DNA from: an uncultured Bacteroidales bacterium
Lineage (GTDB): Bacteria; Bacteroidota; Bacteroidia; Bacteroidales; UBA932
Assembly (NCBI GenBank): GCA_947302175.1
Contig: CAMYVB010000002.1
Coordinates: 62,001 to 126,000, forward strand
DNA: 64,000 bases
Direction: 5' to 3'
Under the pieces are notes generated by a model. The model searched no databases, was not told the origin of the DNA, and saw only the letters and a list, made by a program, of their open reading frames with translations. Of this stretch, positions 15,987-25,841 are shown piece after piece (within the stretch, counting starts at the first letter, position 1; the number at the start of each line of letters is the position of its first letter). The position numbers and the translations under genes were made by a program.

Positions 15987-16349
15987 TTAGTCGTCCATGT
16001 CGACGTCCATGCCAAGGATTACCCTGGCTTCGTCGGACAGCATACTTCGGTCCCATGCGGGTTCGAAAACGAGGTCGATTTCGCAGCCTTTTACGCCTGT
16101 CGTTTTCTCAACTGCACCCTTGAGCTCGCCTATTACATCGTCGGCCATGGGGCAGTTAGGTGCGGTGAAAGTCATCTTAATCCGCACGACCCTGTCTTTG
16201 CCGATATTTAGCTCGTATATGAGGCCAAGATCATAGATATTGACCGGAATTTCAGGATCATAGACCTGCTTGATGGCGGTTATGACGTCTTCGTAAAGGG
16301 GAGTAAGATCCTTCACGTCCCGGGCGGTCAGCACTTCGTTTTCTTCCAT
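15987..16349 (-). CDS. sufT: SufT-like iron-sulfur assembly factor (MIP18/DUF59 family)
   Basis: 120 residues. Assists maturation of Fe-S proteins; members act downstream of or beside the SUF machinery. Family blocks seen: 'VYDPEIPVNIYDLGLIYEL' (about residues 31-49), 'MTFTAPNCPMADDVIGELKG' (about 59-78, with the conserved Cys) and 'IDLVFEPAWDRSMLSDEAR'. It ends with the acidic tail 'DVDMDD'. It lies 10 bases after sufE in an operon with sufS, which supports the Fe-S role. Confidence 0.88.
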   Translation of the reverse strand: MEENEVLTARDVKDLTPLYEDVITAIKQVYDPEIPVNIYDLGLIYELNIGKDRVVRIKMTFTAPNCPMADDVIGELKGAVEKTTGVKGCEIDLVFEPAWDRSMLSDEARVILGMDVDMDD

Positions 16350-16359
16350 TTGGATACTC

Positions 16360-16773
16360 TTATTCGTTTGATCTTGCTACGGCCTTGATGGTTTCAATCA
16401 TGGAGGCAAGGCCACCGGCGCGGGTGGGGGAGAGGTTCTCCCTCAGGCCGATCTCGCTGATAAAGGCAAAATCATCTTCTGCTATTTGCTTCGCCGTGCT
16501 GCCGGAATAGACGTCTATCAGCAACGAAATTATGCCCTTGGTAATGATGGCATCGCTGTCCGCCTTGAAATAAATGCGTCCGTCTTTTTTCTCCCAATCA
16601 AGCCAAACCCTTGACTGACAACCTTTTATAAGTTTATCTTCGGTCTTTGCTTCATCGGGGTAGCTCTCGAGCTTTTTACCAAGCTCGATCAGGTATTCAT
16701 ACTTATCGAGCCACTCGTCGAACATGGAAAAATCTTCGACTACAGCAGCCTTTTTTTCTTCAAGCGTCTCCAT
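16360..16773 (-). CDS. sufE: Cysteine desulfuration protein SufE
   Basis: 137 residues. Accepts persulfide sulfur from SufS and passes it to the SufBCD scaffold. The active Cys is in 'KLIKGCQSRVWLDWEKKDGR' (about residue 53), the typical SufE motif. The C-terminal 'LSPTRAGGLASMIETIK' also matches the family. The start follows the sufS stop after a single base, so the pair is translationally coupled. The scaffold genes sufBCD are not in this window. Confidence 0.93.
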   Translation of the reverse strand: METLEEKKAAVVEDFSMFDEWLDKYEYLIELGKKLESYPDEAKTEDKLIKGCQSRVWLDWEKKDGRIYFKADSDAIITKGIISLLIDVYSGSTAKQIAEDDFAFISEIGLRENLSPTRAGGLASMIETIKAVARSNE

Positions 16774-16774
16774 T

Positions 16775-17998
16775 TCAGCTTAGCATTTTTATGGCCTTTT
16801 GCAGGCACTGGATGAAAAATTCCGCTTCCTCAATGGTGTTGTAGGGGGCAAATGATGCCCTTAGCATACCGGTTACGCCAAACCTGTCCATCAAAGGTTC
16901 TGCGCACATCTGGCCGGAACGGACGGCAATGCCCATTTTGTCGAGTATCAGCGCCAGATCTTCGTGGTGGGCGCCTTCTACGCTTATCGAGAAAAGCGGG
17001 ACCTTTTCCTCTATCGCCTTGGGCTCGCCATACAACTTTATCATTGAATCTTTTTGCAACTCTGCGCTTACAAACTCCACTATCTGCCTTTGACTCTCTT
17101 CAAACTCTTTTCCTCTCATCATCTCCACAATCTCGATTGCGGGGACGAAAGTGGGAACGGAGTTGATGTTCTGGGTGCCGGCCTCAAACTTGCCGGGCAG
17201 GGGAGCGAAGGTGCTTTTTTCAAAACTGACACTGCCTATCATTTCTCCTCCTCCCATGTAGGGCGGCATCTTGTCGAGCAAGTCTTTCTTTCCGTAGAGA
17301 ACACCAGTACCTGTGGCGGCGTACATCTTGTGTCCGGAGAAAGCATAGAAGTCGCAGCCCAAATCCTGCACATCCACCTTGCAGTGCACCACTCCCTGAG
17401 CACCATCTACAAGCACACTACAACCCACTGAATGACAAATATTTACAACGTCTTTTACGGGGTTTATCAAGCCCAATACGTTGGATATTTGTGCACAGCA
17501 CAGCAGCTTTGTTTTTTCTGAAAGATTCTCGCGAAGTCTTTGAAGGTCTATCCTGCCGTCATTTTCAACGGGGAGTTTCTTGATGACAGCGGATTTCCTT
17601 TGGGCCATAATCTGCCAGGGGACAAGGTCGGAGTGGTGCTCACTCTCCAAAATCAGGATTTCATCTCCCTCGCGAATGAAGGCTTCGCCAAAACTATAGG
17701 CGAGAAGATTGATAGAAGCAGTGGTTCCGGAAGTAAAGATTATCTCTTCCCTTGAAGAGGCATTGATAAAGCGTCTCACCGCCTCACGTGCTTGCTCGTA
17801 TTCGTCTGTTGCTTCGGAGGCTTTTTTATGAACGGCACGGTGGATGTTGGCGTTTTTATCAATTGCCATTTGCGTCCACTTTTCGACTACGGTCATCGGT
17901 CTGAGGCTGGTCGCCGCGTTGTCCAAGTAGACAAGCGGCCGTCCGTACACGGACAGCTCCAAACCTGGGAAAAGAGACCTTACTGATGAAATTGCCAT
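16775..17998 (-). CDS. sufS: Cysteine desulfurase SufS
   Basis: 407-residue PLP enzyme that removes sulfur from L-cysteine, giving alanine and an enzyme persulfide for Fe-S cluster assembly. 'YLDNAATSLRP' near the N-terminus is typical of group II desulfurases. 'SGHKMYAATGTGVLYG' (about 219) carries the PLP Lys, and 'RSGQMCAEPLMDRFG' (about 362) holds the catalytic Cys in the short-loop SufS arrangement. It leads the operon sufS-sufE-sufT-folK-glyS, with a promoter box 8 bases before the ATG. Confidence 0.94.
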   Translation of the reverse strand: MAISSVRSLFPGLELSVYGRPLVYLDNAATSLRPMTVVEKWTQMAIDKNANIHRAVHKKASEATDEYEQAREAVRRFINASSREEIIFTSGTTASINLLAYSFGEAFIREGDEILILESEHHSDLVPWQIMAQRKSAVIKKLPVENDGRIDLQRLRENLSEKTKLLCCAQISNVLGLINPVKDVVNICHSVGCSVLVDGAQGVVHCKVDVQDLGCDFYAFSGHKMYAATGTGVLYGKKDLLDKMPPYMGGGEMIGSVSFEKSTFAPLPGKFEAGTQNINSVPTFVPAIEIVEMMRGKEFEESQRQIVEFVSAELQKDSMIKLYGEPKAIEEKVPLFSISVEGAHHEDLALILDKMGIAVRSGQMCAEPLMDRFGVTGMLRASFAPYNTIEEAEFFIQCLQKAIKMLS

Positions 17999-18005
17999 AG
18001 GACTG

Positions 18006-18013
18006 CAAATTTA
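18006..18013 (-). promoter_or_regulatory. -7 box for the suf-folK-glyS operon
   Basis: The minus strand reads TAAATTTG, an exact TAnnTTTG match, ending 8 bases before the sufS ATG. Transcription starting about 7 bases past the box would give a nearly leaderless mRNA. Confidence 0.55.
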
Positions 18014-18047
18014 CTAAAGTAATCTTTCTTTTAAAGCTAAATTGCTA

Positions 18048-18055
18048 TATTTTTG
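18048..18055 (+). promoter_or_regulatory. -7 box for ruvA
   Basis: TATTTTTG matches TAnnTTTG, 20 bases before the ruvA ATG. No strong -33 TTTG lies at the right distance. Confidence 0.5.
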
Positions 18056-18075
18056 TAAAAGAAATAAGTAGCGTC

Positions 18076-18663
18076 ATGATTGATTACATCAAAGGCACAG
18101 TAGCTGAACTCACCCCCACAAGAGTGGTTTTAGACAATAGCGGCATAGGATACCGCATGGAAATCTCCCTGCAGACCTACGAATCCCTGGAAGGTAAAAG
18201 CGAGGCCACAGTCTTTATCCACCATCACTTCAGGGAGGACATCGAGCAATATTATGGTTTTGCCACAAAAGACGAAAGGGAGCTGTTCGAACTCATAATC
18301 AGCGTCTCCGGCATAGGCGTGAATTCCGCCCGAATGATGCTCTCAAGTTTCAGCGCTGAAGAGCTGAGACAAGCGATAATAGGGGAGGATGTCAACAAGA
18401 TTAAAAGCGTTAAGGGCATCGGCCTGAAGAGCGCTCAAAGGATGGTTCTCGAGCTGAAGGATAAAATAATGAAGGGCGAAGGGGCCAGCTCTGAGGTCCT
18501 GTTCAAAGCCTCCAACAGCGAAGCCACGGAAGAGGCCACTCGCGCCCTCACCATGCTTGGTTTCAATAAAACTAATATATCCAAAGCTGTTCAGGCCATA
18601 CTCAAGAAAGATCCCAACGCCAAGGTCGAGGATATCATTAAACAGGCTTTGAAGATGATGTAA
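18076..18663 (+). CDS. ruvA: Holliday junction DNA helicase subunit RuvA
   Basis: 195 residues. Binds Holliday junctions and loads the RuvB motor for branch migration. N-terminal OB domain 'MIDYIKGTVAELTPTRVVLD'. Two helix-hairpin-helix motifs, 'VSGIGVNSARMML' (about 77) and 'VKGIGLKSAQRMVLEL' (about 112). A C-terminal RuvB-binding domain after a linker near residue 140 ends in 'VEDIIKQALKMM'. ruvB is 7 kb away on the other strand, so they are not an operon here. The stop codon abuts a parS-like palindrome. Confidence 0.95.
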   Translation: MIDYIKGTVAELTPTRVVLDNSGIGYRMEISLQTYESLEGKSEATVFIHHHFREDIEQYYGFATKDERELFELIISVSGIGVNSARMMLSSFSAEELRQAIIGEDVNKIKSVKGIGLKSAQRMVLELKDKIMKGEGASSEVLFKASNSEATEEATRALTMLGFNKTNISKAVQAILKKDPNAKVEDIIKQALKMM

Positions 18664-18679
18664 TGTTCCACATGGAACA
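18664..18679. other. parS-like palindrome between ruvA and mnmG
   Basis: TGTTCCACATGGAACA differs from the general ParB-binding consensus (TGTTnCACGTGnAACA) at one central base. It fills exactly the 16 bases between the ruvA and mnmG stop codons, so it is not constrained by coding. A second, better match lies 376 bases away inside mnmG. Confidence 0.65.
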
Positions 18680-20638
18680 CTACCTTCCGAAATAAACCAT
18701 CAAAACTGAAATATCGGCAGGGGAGACTCCTGAGATTCTGGATGCTTGCGCGATGGTTTCCGGGCGGTATTTTTTGAGTTTCTGTCTACACTCTATAGAC
18801 AATCCATTAACTCTATCGAAATCAAAATCCGAAGGGATTCTCAACTTTTCCATGCGGCCGAGCTTTTCGGCCGCTTTCTTTTCCCGCTCTATATATCCGC
18901 TATATTTAACGGATATTTCCACCGAAGAAAGCACTTCTCGTGAATATGATTCCAATAGTTTTGATTCATCTTCGCTAGGTGAAACTATCGGATTCTGATA
19001 CTCCTCCGGCCTGGTAAAGTTTATTTTGTATTTATCTTTTGTTCCACGTGGAACTAAATTCAACACATCGTCGATTCCCACTTCCGGTCTTGATAGTATA
19101 TCAGATACCCTCTTTGACTCTGAGACCGGCGTCGATGATATGCTCGAAAGATATGGATTAAGTGCGCCTGCTGAGAGGTTCTCCTGAAAACAAAGGTCGA
19201 GCAGCCTTTGAGAATCAGCATATTTCTTCTGTGTGTAGGAGTATCTGAATTCCGATGCTAAACCAATATTATAGGATAATTCTGTTAAACGATTATCTGC
19301 ATTGTCTGCCCTTAGTAGTATCCTATATTCAGCCCTTGAAGTAAACATCCTATAAGGCTCATCGACGCCCTTTGTGACTAGGTCGTCAATTAAAACGCCA
19401 ATGTAAGCCTGATCTCGTTTTAGGACGAAAGGATCTTGCTCTTTACATTTCCTGTGAGCATTGATTCCGGCCATCAAGCCCTGGGCAGCTGCCTCTTCGT
19501 AGCCAGTAGTGCCGTTCACCTGGCCAGCCAGGAATAGGTTATCAATGACTTTTGATTCCAGTGAAAGCTTGAGCTGTGTAGGATCGAAATAGTCATACTC
19601 CACAGCATAGGCGGGGCGGAAGAGTTTTACCTTCTCCAAGCCTTCGATTTTATGGAGTGCATTCAACTGTATTTCGAGGGGAAGCGAAGAGGAAAAGCCC
19701 TGAAGATAATACTCGTTCGTCGAAGCTCCTTCAGGCTCGAGGAAAAGCTGATGGTTGTCATTCTCGGGAAAGACCCTGAGTTTATCTTCAATACTCGGGC
19801 AGTATCTTGGACCCTTGCCGGAAATCAATCCTGTAAAAAGGGGAGAATCCTGGAATCCTTTTCGAAGCTCTTCATGGACGGAAGGATTGGTATGAAGTAT
19901 ATAACAATCCATCTGGGGGACTCCGTTCTGAATTCTGGAAAGATAGGGGAGGAAGGAAAACTTCTCAGGAACTTCATCTCCCTTCTGACGAATCAATTTC
20001 GTCGTGTCTATGGAAGAAATGTCAATCCTCGGGGGAGTGCCGGTCTTCATCCTTTCGGTCTTTATCCCCATCATCGCAAGCTGAGAACTCAGTCCATGGG
20101 AAGAAAGTTCACCAATCCTTCCACCTTCAAAAACTGTCCGACCTATGAAAAGTCTACCTTCGAGGAATGTTCCGGCAGTCAAAACAAGTGTCTGACAATT
20201 GAAAATTGCACCGGTATTCGTACGGACGCCGATGATTTTTGTTCCAGAGAAAAGAAATTCTACCGCAAAATCGGCGTAAATATCTAAATTACAATTACTT
20301 TCGAGGATTTTACGCCATAATAGAGAAAATTGCACTTTATCACACTGCGCCCTGGGACTCCACATTGCCGGACCCTTGGATTTATTAAGCATCCTGAACT
20401 GCAGAGTAGAAGCATCAGTGACTATGCCGGTATAACCTCCCAAGGCATCTATTTCCTTGACTATCTGACCCTTAGCGATACCACCTATAGCCGGATTGCA
20501 AGACATTTTTGCAAATCCGAGCATATCAGCCGATATAAGAAGGACCTTGGAACCGAGATTTGAAGCAGCCATTGCCGCCTCGCAGCCAGCATGTCCGCCG
20601 CCTACTACTATTACGTCGTATTTCTCGCTGGAAATCAT
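18680..20638 (-). CDS. mnmG: tRNA uridine-5-carboxymethylaminomethyl modification enzyme MnmG
   Basis: 652-residue FAD protein that with MnmE modifies the wobble uridine of several tRNAs. The N-terminal dinucleotide fold is '[20 protein letters not shown]'. It is followed by '[20 protein letters not shown]' and '[11 protein letters not shown]', then '[20 protein letters not shown]' (about 370) and '[20 protein letters not shown]', all diagnostic. A C-terminal helical domain binds MnmE. Its start overlaps the ybeY stop by 4 bases. In many bacteria this gene (formerly gidA) lies near oriC. An exact parS core lies inside it at 19040-19055. Codons are AT-richer than in genes to the right of 32 kb. 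Confidence 0.95.
   Translation of the reverse strand: MISSEKYDVIVVGGGHAGCEAAMAASNLGSKVLLISADMLGFAKMSCNPAIGGIAKGQIVKEIDALGGYTGIVTDASTLQFRMLNKSKGPAMWSPRAQCDKVQFSLLWRKILESNCNLDIYADFAVEFLFSGTKIIGVRTNTGAIFNCQTLVLTAGTFLEGRLFIGRTVFEGGRIGELSSHGLSSQLAMMGIKTERMKTGTPPRIDISSIDTTKLIRQKGDEVPEKFSFLPYLSRIQNGVPQMDCYILHTNPSVHEELRKGFQDSPLFTGLISGKGPRYCPSIEDKLRVFPENDNHQLFLEPEGASTNEYYLQGFSSSLPLEIQLNALHKIEGLEKVKLFRPAYAVEYDYFDPTQLKLSLESKVIDNLFLAGQVNGTTGYEEAAAQGLMAGINAHRKCKEQDPFVLKRDQAYIGVLIDDLVTKGVDEPYRMFTSRAEYRILLRADNADNRLTELSYNIGLASEFRYSYTQKKYADSQRLLDLCFQENLSAGALNPYLSSISSTPVSESKRVSDILSRPEVGIDDVLNLVPRGTKDKYKINFTRPEEYQNPIVSPSEDESKLLESYSREVLSSVEISVKYSGYIEREKKAAEKLGRMEKLRIPSDFDFDRVNGLSIECRQKLKKYRPETIAQASRISGVSPADISVLMVYFGR
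19040..19055. other. parS-like site inside mnmG
   Basis: TGTTCCACGTGGAACT is a 15/16 match to the ParB-binding consensus with a perfect GTTCCACGTGGAAC core. It is embedded in the mnmG coding sequence. Being the second such site within 400 bases makes chance unlikely. Confidence 0.72.
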
Positions 20639-21060
20639 CCGAACAATTCCTTCTTCTTGGAAATATAATAATTCTCCTTGCCGCGCATTACGGTGATGTC
20701 TTCTTCCTCGTGGTCGTCATAACCGATAAGATGAAGAAGACCGTGTACCATGACCCTGTTTAATTCAGTATCAAAATCCACCTTATAGTAGGAAGCGTTT
20801 TGGCGCACGGAATCGATGCTTATCATAATATCACCGGATATCGCCTTGCCTTCTGAATAGTCGAAAGTAATAACGTCGGTATAGTAATCGTGTTTTAAAA
20901 ACTTCTTATTGATTTCGAGCAGGTAATCGTCAGAACAAAACACGATTGAAACCGGCCCGAGCCTTCTGAACTCACTCGCTGCAACGTATTTCAGCCAGCT
21001 GTTGTTAGCCCTTCTGCCCTTAAAATTGAAACTGATCCCTTCAGTAGAGTATGTAACCAT
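20635..21060 (-). CDS. ybeY: Endoribonuclease YbeY (rRNA maturation factor)
   Basis: 141 residues. Zinc-dependent RNase needed for 16S rRNA 3'-end maturation and ribosome quality control. The metal motif '[18 protein letters not shown]' (about 105-122) carries the three His ligands of the H-G-x-L-H-L-x-G-Y-D-H signature. '[20 protein letters not shown]' is the other conserved block. It overlaps mnmG by 4 bases and has its own promoter box 18 bases upstream. Confidence 0.94.
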   Translation of the reverse strand: MVTYSTEGISFNFKGRRANNSWLKYVAASEFRRLGPVSIVFCSDDYLLEINKKFLKHDYYTDVITFDYSEGKAISGDIMISIDSVRQNASYYKVDFDTELNRVMVHGLLHLIGYDDHEEEDITVMRGKENYYISKKKELFG

Positions 21061-21077
21061 AGTAGAAAAAGTTTTGA

Positions 21078-21085
21078 CAAATCTA
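21078..21085 (-). promoter_or_regulatory. -7 box for ybeY-mnmG
   Basis: The minus strand reads TAGATTTG, an exact TAnnTTTG match, 18 bases before the ybeY ATG. Confidence 0.5.
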
Positions 21086-21127
21086 CAACTATTAATTCAA
21101 AAAATTGGAATTCAAAATTATTATTTA

Positions 21128-21135
21128 TACCTTTG
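21128..21135 (+). promoter_or_regulatory. Promoter for tonB
   Basis: TACCTTTG matches the -7 consensus. TTGG at 21105-21108 lies 19 bases upstream, the expected -33 spacing. Predicted transcription starts near 21142, giving a leader of about 28 bases. This is the clearest promoter in the window. Confidence 0.7.
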
Positions 21136-21169
21136 GTTGCTACATATGATTATTTAAAGGTAACACAAT

Positions 21170-21862
21170 ATGGAAGTTAAAAAATCACCCAAAGCCAGTC
21201 TGGAGAATAAGAGGCTTCTCTTCGTTGAGATAGGCTTCATTGTCTCCCTCCTCGTTGTGCTCGGAGCATTCTCCTACAGCAGCAAGGAGAAGACCATCAG
21301 CGCCCTGGTCGATGTGAACCAGGACATCGAAGTTGAAGAAATGGTCCCCATCACCCAGGAGACCCCTCCTCCGCCGCCCGAGGCCCCGAAGATTCCCCTC
21401 CTGTCCGACCAGATTGACATCGTTGACGACGATATCAAGGTTGATGACGATATGTTCATGAACCTCGAAGACAATGCCAACCTCGGTGTCGAAATTACCG
21501 ACTACGTAGAGCAGGTCGAGGAAGAGCAGGTTGAGGAAGAAGCCATTCCTTTCCAGCTGGTTGAAGAGAAACCTAAATTCCAGGGTGGTGACGCAAACGC
21601 CTTCTCGAAATGGGTTAACTCCAAGCTTGTTTATCCCGAAATCGCTAAGGAAAACGGTGTACAGGGCCGTGTGGTTCTCCAGTTTACTGTGAATCCCGAT
21701 GGTTCAGTTTCCAATATCAAGGTTCTCCGTGGTGTCGATCCTTCGCTGGATAAAGAGGCTGTCCGCGTGGTTTCCAGCAGCCCCAAGTGGACTCCCGGCA
21801 GGCAGAGGGACAGGGCAGTCAAGGTCACCTATACCTTCCCCGTTATCTTCCAGCTCAGATAA
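21170..21862 (+). CDS. tonB: Energy transducer TonB
   Basis: 230 residues. Couples the inner-membrane proton motive force (through ExbB/ExbD) to outer-membrane TonB-dependent receptors such as the one at 58.9 kb. One N-terminal membrane anchor 'LLFVEIGFIVSLLVVLGAFS' (about 16-35). A periplasmic linker with 'TPPPPPEAPKIP' and acidic repeats. A C-terminal TonB domain 'YPEIAKENGVQGRVVLQFTV' (about 150-169) through 'VKVTYTFPVIFQLR' at the end. exbBD are not adjacent. It is monocistronic, with its own promoter and terminator. Confidence 0.93.
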   Translation: MEVKKSPKASLENKRLLFVEIGFIVSLLVVLGAFSYSSKEKTISALVDVNQDIEVEEMVPITQETPPPPPEAPKIPLLSDQIDIVDDDIKVDDDMFMNLEDNANLGVEITDYVEQVEEEQVEEEAIPFQLVEEKPKFQGGDANAFSKWVNSKLVYPEIAKENGVQGRVVLQFTVNPDGSVSNIKVLRGVDPSLDKEAVRVVSSSPKWTPGRQRDRAVKVTYTFPVIFQLR

Positions 21863-21881
21863 TTCAGAAGCAATAATAATC

Positions 21882-21912
21882 AAAGGCCGTCCTGCTGGAT
21901 GGCCTTTTTTTA
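21882..21912 (+). terminator. Rho-independent terminator after tonB
   Basis: AAAGGCC-GTCC-tgct-GGAT-GGCCTTT hairpin (21882-21907) followed by a T-run (to 21911). It lies 19 bases after the tonB stop and just before hflX. Confidence 0.8.
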
Positions 21913-21918
21913 ACACGA

Positions 21919-23103
21919 ATGACAAATAATCAGACTGAAAAAGCCGTCTTTGTAGGTATTATCAGGCAAGGTGAAGACGAAAGAAGGGTTAAAGAGTACC
22001 TGGATGAGCTCGAATTCCTTGCCGAAACTGCAGGAGTTGAAGGAGATAAGAAGTTTGTCCAGAGGCTGGATAAACCGGAAAAGTCCACATATATAAGAAG
22101 TGGAAAACTCCAGGAGATAGCCGAGTACTGCAAAGAAAACGAGATTAATTACTGCATATTCGATGATGAACTCACCGGTATGCAGCAAAGAAATATCGAG
22201 AAAATCGTAGCAGGACCTTCAATCATTGACAGGACCAGCCTTATTCTCGAGATTTTTGCCCAGAGGGCCAAGACTTCATACGCAAAGATGCAGGTCGAGC
22301 TGGCCAGGTATAACTATATGCTGCCAAGGCTTGCCGGTATGTGGACCCATCTGGAACGCCAGAGGGGCGGTATGGGCACACGAGGCGGTATGGGTGAAAC
22401 CCAGATTGAAGTGGACAGGCGTATAGTTAAAGAGAGAATCAACCGCCTGAAAGACCAGCTTAAGAAAGTAGACCGCCAGATGGCCACCCAGAGAAGCAAC
22501 CGTGGCCAGATGGTAAGACTTGCTCTCGTCGGCTATACAAACGTAGGTAAAAGCACACTGATGAACCAGCTCGCCAAAACTGACGTTTTCGCCGAAAATA
22601 AGCTGTTTGCAACGCTTGATACGACGGTAAGAAAGGTCGTAATAGACAATGTTCCGTTCCTTCTGAGCGACACTGTAGGCTTTATAAGGAAATTACCCAC
22701 ACAGCTAGTTGAAGCGTTCAAGAGCACGCTTGACGAGGTCAGGGAAGCAGATATTCTCGTTCACGTGGTGGATGTCTCCGCTCCTGATTTCGAAGAGCAG
22801 ATGGAAGTGGTGGAGAGGACTCTTAGGGAAATAGGCGCAGGAAACAAGCCCGTATACGTAGTCTTTAATAAGATTGACGCATACACCTACGAGGAATACG
22901 ACGAATTCTCGCTCACTCCTCCCACTAAGTACAACCAGAGTCTCGAAGACCTTAAAAACAGCTGGATAGCTCAAGAAAAGACCCCTTGCGTCTTTATCTC
23001 TGCATTAAATAAGACCGGCATGGATAAACTCAAGAACGACATCTACAAGATGGTCGCTGAGATCCATGCCGGACGTTATCCTTTCAATAACTTCCTCTGG
23101 TAG
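21919..23103 (+). CDS. hflX: GTPase HflX
   Basis: 394-residue ribosome-associated GTPase that splits stalled or hibernating ribosomes. The N-terminal HflX domain has 'AKMQVELARYNYMLPRLAGM' (about 117-136) and the Gly-rich 'GGMGTRGGMGETQIEVDRR' before a coiled-coil linker. The G domain follows, with G1 'GYTNVGKSTL' (about 205), G3 'DTVGFI' and G4 'NKID'. The C-terminus is short. The gene starts 6 bases after the tonB terminator and converges on sdhB with a 6-base gap. Confidence 0.94.
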   Translation: MTNNQTEKAVFVGIIRQGEDERRVKEYLDELEFLAETAGVEGDKKFVQRLDKPEKSTYIRSGKLQEIAEYCKENEINYCIFDDELTGMQQRNIEKIVAGPSIIDRTSLILEIFAQRAKTSYAKMQVELARYNYMLPRLAGMWTHLERQRGGMGTRGGMGETQIEVDRRIVKERINRLKDQLKKVDRQMATQRSNRGQMVRLALVGYTNVGKSTLMNQLAKTDVFAENKLFATLDTTVRKVVIDNVPFLLSDTVGFIRKLPTQLVEAFKSTLDEVREADILVHVVDVSAPDFEEQMEVVERTLREIGAGNKPVYVVFNKIDAYTYEEYDEFSLTPPTKYNQSLEDLKNSWIAQEKTPCVFISALNKTGMDKLKNDIYKMVAEIHAGRYPFNNFLW

Positions 23104-23109
23104 AGAAAA

Positions 23110-23889
23110 TTAGTCGCTGAATTTAGCTTTAAGGAACTCCCTGTTGAGCCTGGCGATGTGAGATACGGAAATACCTTTAGGGCATTCCATCTCGCAGGCG
23201 CGGGTGTTGGTGCAGTTACCAAAGCCAAGTTCGTCCATCTTTGCGACCATGGCCTTTGCCCTGCGCTTCGCCTCCACCTTTCCCTGGGGGAGAAGGGCGA
23301 GGGAGCTGACCCTTGCTGCAACAAAGAGCATTGCGCTGCCGTTCTTGCAGGTTGCTACGCAAGCGCCGCAACCAACGCAAGCTGCTGCATCCATGCTTTC
23401 CTCAGCACGATCGTGGGAAATAAGGATGTTATTAGCATCCTGTGCGGAACCGGTCCTGACGGTGATAAAGCCACCGGCCTGGAGTATCTTATCGAATGCT
23501 CCGCGATCCACGACGAGGTCTTTGATTACAGGGAAAGCAGCACTGCGCCAAGGCTCCACGGTGATGGTAGCACCGTCCTTAAAGTGGCGCATGAAGAGCT
23601 GGCAGGTGGTCACATGGTCGTCCGGACCGTGTGCGCGACCGTCAATATAGAGGGAGCATGCTCCGCAGATACCTTCGCGGCAGTCGTGATCGAAAGAAAC
23701 GGGACCGCTGCTCTTGCAACCTTTATCCACCGCGACGGGATCACAACCTTCCCTGATGAGCTGCTCGTTCAGGATATCCAACATCTCAAGGAAAGAAGCG
23801 TCTTCCTCAATCCCGCTGATATGGTATGTTTCGAAATGTCCTTCAGACTTGGCATTCTTCTGACGCCATATTTTCAAGTTGAATTCCAT
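23110..23889 (-). CDS. sdhB: Succinate dehydrogenase/fumarate reductase iron-sulfur subunit
   Basis: 259 residues. Carries electrons between the flavoprotein and the membrane quinone subunit. The plant-type [2Fe-2S] cluster is bound by '[20 protein letters not shown]' (about 70-89) and a later Cys in 'VTTCQL'. The ferredoxin-like domain has '[14 protein letters not shown]' (about 144-157) and '[15 protein letters not shown]' (about 228-242) for the 4Fe-4S and 3Fe-4S clusters. It follows sdhA after 5 bases. In anaerobic Bacteroidales the enzyme works mainly as a menaquinol:fumarate reductase. The cytochrome b subunit gene is not adjacent. Confidence 0.94.
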   Translation of the reverse strand: MEFNLKIWRQKNAKSEGHFETYHISGIEEDASFLEMLDILNEQLIREGCDPVAVDKGCKSSGPVSFDHDCREGICGACSLYIDGRAHGPDDHVTTCQLFMRHFKDGATITVEPWRSAAFPVIKDLVVDRGAFDKILQAGGFITVRTGSAQDANNILISHDRAEESMDAAACVGCGACVATCKNGSAMLFVAARVSSLALLPQGKVEAKRRAKAMVAKMDELGFGNCTNTRACEMECPKGISVSHIARLNREFLKAKFSD

Positions 23890-23894
23890 GACTT

Positions 23895-25841
23895 CTATTC
23901 TTTGTAATTTCTGGTCTTAACTTCAATAAACTCGTAGTTGAGAGGCTCTTTGTGGAGCTCAGGATCCTGACCTTCACCCTTGTACTCCCATGCGGCTACG
24001 TACATATAGTTGGCATCATCCCTCTTGGCTTCACCTTCCTCGGTCTGGCTTTCAATCCTGAAGTGACCGCCGCAGGATTCATTCCTGTTGAGGGCGTCGT
24101 AGGCCATAAGTTTGCCTATTTCGAAGAAATCTTCGAGCCTGAGAGCCTTTTCGAGCTCCTGGTTGAATTCATACTGGGTGCCGGGAACGCAGACGTTCTT
24201 ATAGAAGTATTCTTTGAGTTCATCTATTTCCTTGATAGCCTTCTTGAGGCCTTCGGCGCTGCGGGCCATACCCACGTATTCCCACATGATGTGGCCGAGT
24301 TTCTTATGGATGGAGTCTACAGTCTCTTTACCCTTGATAGCAAAGAGCCTGTCTATCCTTGCCTGGACGCCTGCTACTGCCTCGTCGAATTCAGGAGTGT
24401 TGACGTCCGTCTTAGGCTCCGCGAATTTCTTGGAAAGATAATCGCCGATGGTGACAGGGAGCACGAAATAACCGTCTGCGAGGCCCTGCATGAGGGCGGA
24501 AGCGCCAAGCCTGTTTCCACCGTGGTCGGAGAAGTTGGCTTCACCGATGGCGTAGAGGCCGGGAATGGTGGTCTGCAGATCGTAGTCTACCCAAATACCG
24601 CCCATGGTGTAGTGGATGGCGGGATATATCATCATAGGCTCCTCCCAAGGGCTGGAAGCGGTTATCTTCTCGTACATATCGAAGAGGTTGCCATACCTTT
24701 CTGCAACTCTCTTATGACCGAGCCTCAGGATTGCATCCTTGAAGTCGAGGAACACTGCGAGACCTGTTTCGTTCACGCCGAAGCCTGCATCGCACCTTTC
24801 CTTGGCAGCGCGGGAAGCGACGTCCCTGGGAACGAGGTTACCGAAAGCGGGATAGCGACGCTCGAGATAGTAGTCCCTATCTTCCTCGGGAATCTGGGAA
24901 GGCTTAATGGTGTGCTTACGGAGTTTCTCCACATCTTCCTTTTTCTTGGGCACCCAAATGCGGCCGTCATTTCTGAGGGACTCTGACATAAGGGTGAGTT
25001 TACACTGCTGGTCGCCGTGTACGGGAATGCAGGTGGGGTGGATCTGCGCAAAGCAGGGATTGGCGAAAAATGCACCTTTCTTATAGCACTGAAGAGCAGC
25101 TGAACCATTGCTGTTCATTGCGTTGGTGGAAAGAAAATAGGTGTTTCCATAACCGCCGGTGGCGATAACGACAGCGTGGGCGCCGAACCTTTCGAGCTTG
25201 CCGGTGGTGAGGTTACGGGCGATGATACCCTTGGCCTGGCCGTTGACAATCACAAGGTCGAGCATTTCATGACGGGGATAGGAAGTTACTGTGCCGGCTG
25301 CAATCTCTTTGTTAAGGGAAGCATAGGCGCCGAGGAGAAGCTGCTGACCGGTTTGACCGCGGGCGTAGAAGGTACGGCTCACCTGGACGCCGCCGAATGA
25401 ACGGTTGGCAAGATAGCCGCCGTATTCGCGGGCGAAGGGAATACCCTGTGCAACGCACTGGTCGATGATGGATCTGCTGACTTCGGCAAGACGGTAGACA
25501 TTGGCCTCGCGTGCACGGTAGTCACCACCCTTGATAGTGTCATAAAACAGACGATAAACAGAGTCGTTGTCGTTCTGGTAGTCTTTAGCGGCGTTGATAC
25601 CTCCCTGAGCGGCGATGGAGTGCGCACGGCGGGGAGTGTCGCTGATGCAGAAAATCTTAACATTATATCCCAACTCGCCGAGAGAAGCGGCTGCGGAAGC
25701 TCCGCCGAGGCCTGTGCCAACGACTATAATCTCGAGCTTGCGTTTATTATTGGGACTGACAAGGTGGATTTCGGACTTGCGCTTTGTCCATTTTTCGGAC
25801 AGCGGTCCGTCCGGGATTTTTGATACAAGTTTATCAGCCAT
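23895..25841 (-). CDS. sdhA: Succinate dehydrogenase/fumarate reductase flavoprotein subunit
   Basis: 648-residue FAD subunit that interconverts succinate and fumarate on the cytoplasmic face of the membrane. FAD-binding '[20 protein letters not shown]' (about 39-58). The His-flavin region is around '[20 protein letters not shown]' (about 82-101). Other blocks: '[15 protein letters not shown]' (about 410) and '[20 protein letters not shown]' (about 428-447). It belongs to the longer epsilonproteobacterial/Bacteroides type of SdhA. The expected upstream sdhC (cytochrome b) is missing: only 71 bases separate this start from the ruvB stop. A near-consensus -7 box lies at 25875-25882. Confidence 0.95.
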   Translation of the reverse strand: MADKLVSKIPDGPLSEKWTKRKSEIHLVSPNNKRKLEIIVVGTGLGGASAAASLGELGYNVKIFCISDTPRRAHSIAAQGGINAAKDYQNDNDSVYRLFYDTIKGGDYRAREANVYRLAEVSRSIIDQCVAQGIPFAREYGGYLANRSFGGVQVSRTFYARGQTGQQLLLGAYASLNKEIAAGTVTSYPRHEMLDLVIVNGQAKGIIARNLTTGKLERFGAHAVVIATGGYGNTYFLSTNAMNSNGSAALQCYKKGAFFANPCFAQIHPTCIPVHGDQQCKLTLMSESLRNDGRIWVPKKKEDVEKLRKHTIKPSQIPEEDRDYYLERRYPAFGNLVPRDVASRAAKERCDAGFGVNETGLAVFLDFKDAILRLGHKRVAERYGNLFDMYEKITASSPWEEPMMIYPAIHYTMGGIWVDYDLQTTIPGLYAIGEANFSDHGGNRLGASALMQGLADGYFVLPVTIGDYLSKKFAEPKTDVNTPEFDEAVAGVQARIDRLFAIKGKETVDSIHKKLGHIMWEYVGMARSAEGLKKAIKEIDELKEYFYKNVCVPGTQYEFNQELEKALRLEDFFEIGKLMAYDALNRNESCGGHFRIESQTEEGEAKRDDANYMYVAAWEYKGEGQDPELHKEPLNYEFIEVKTRNYKE

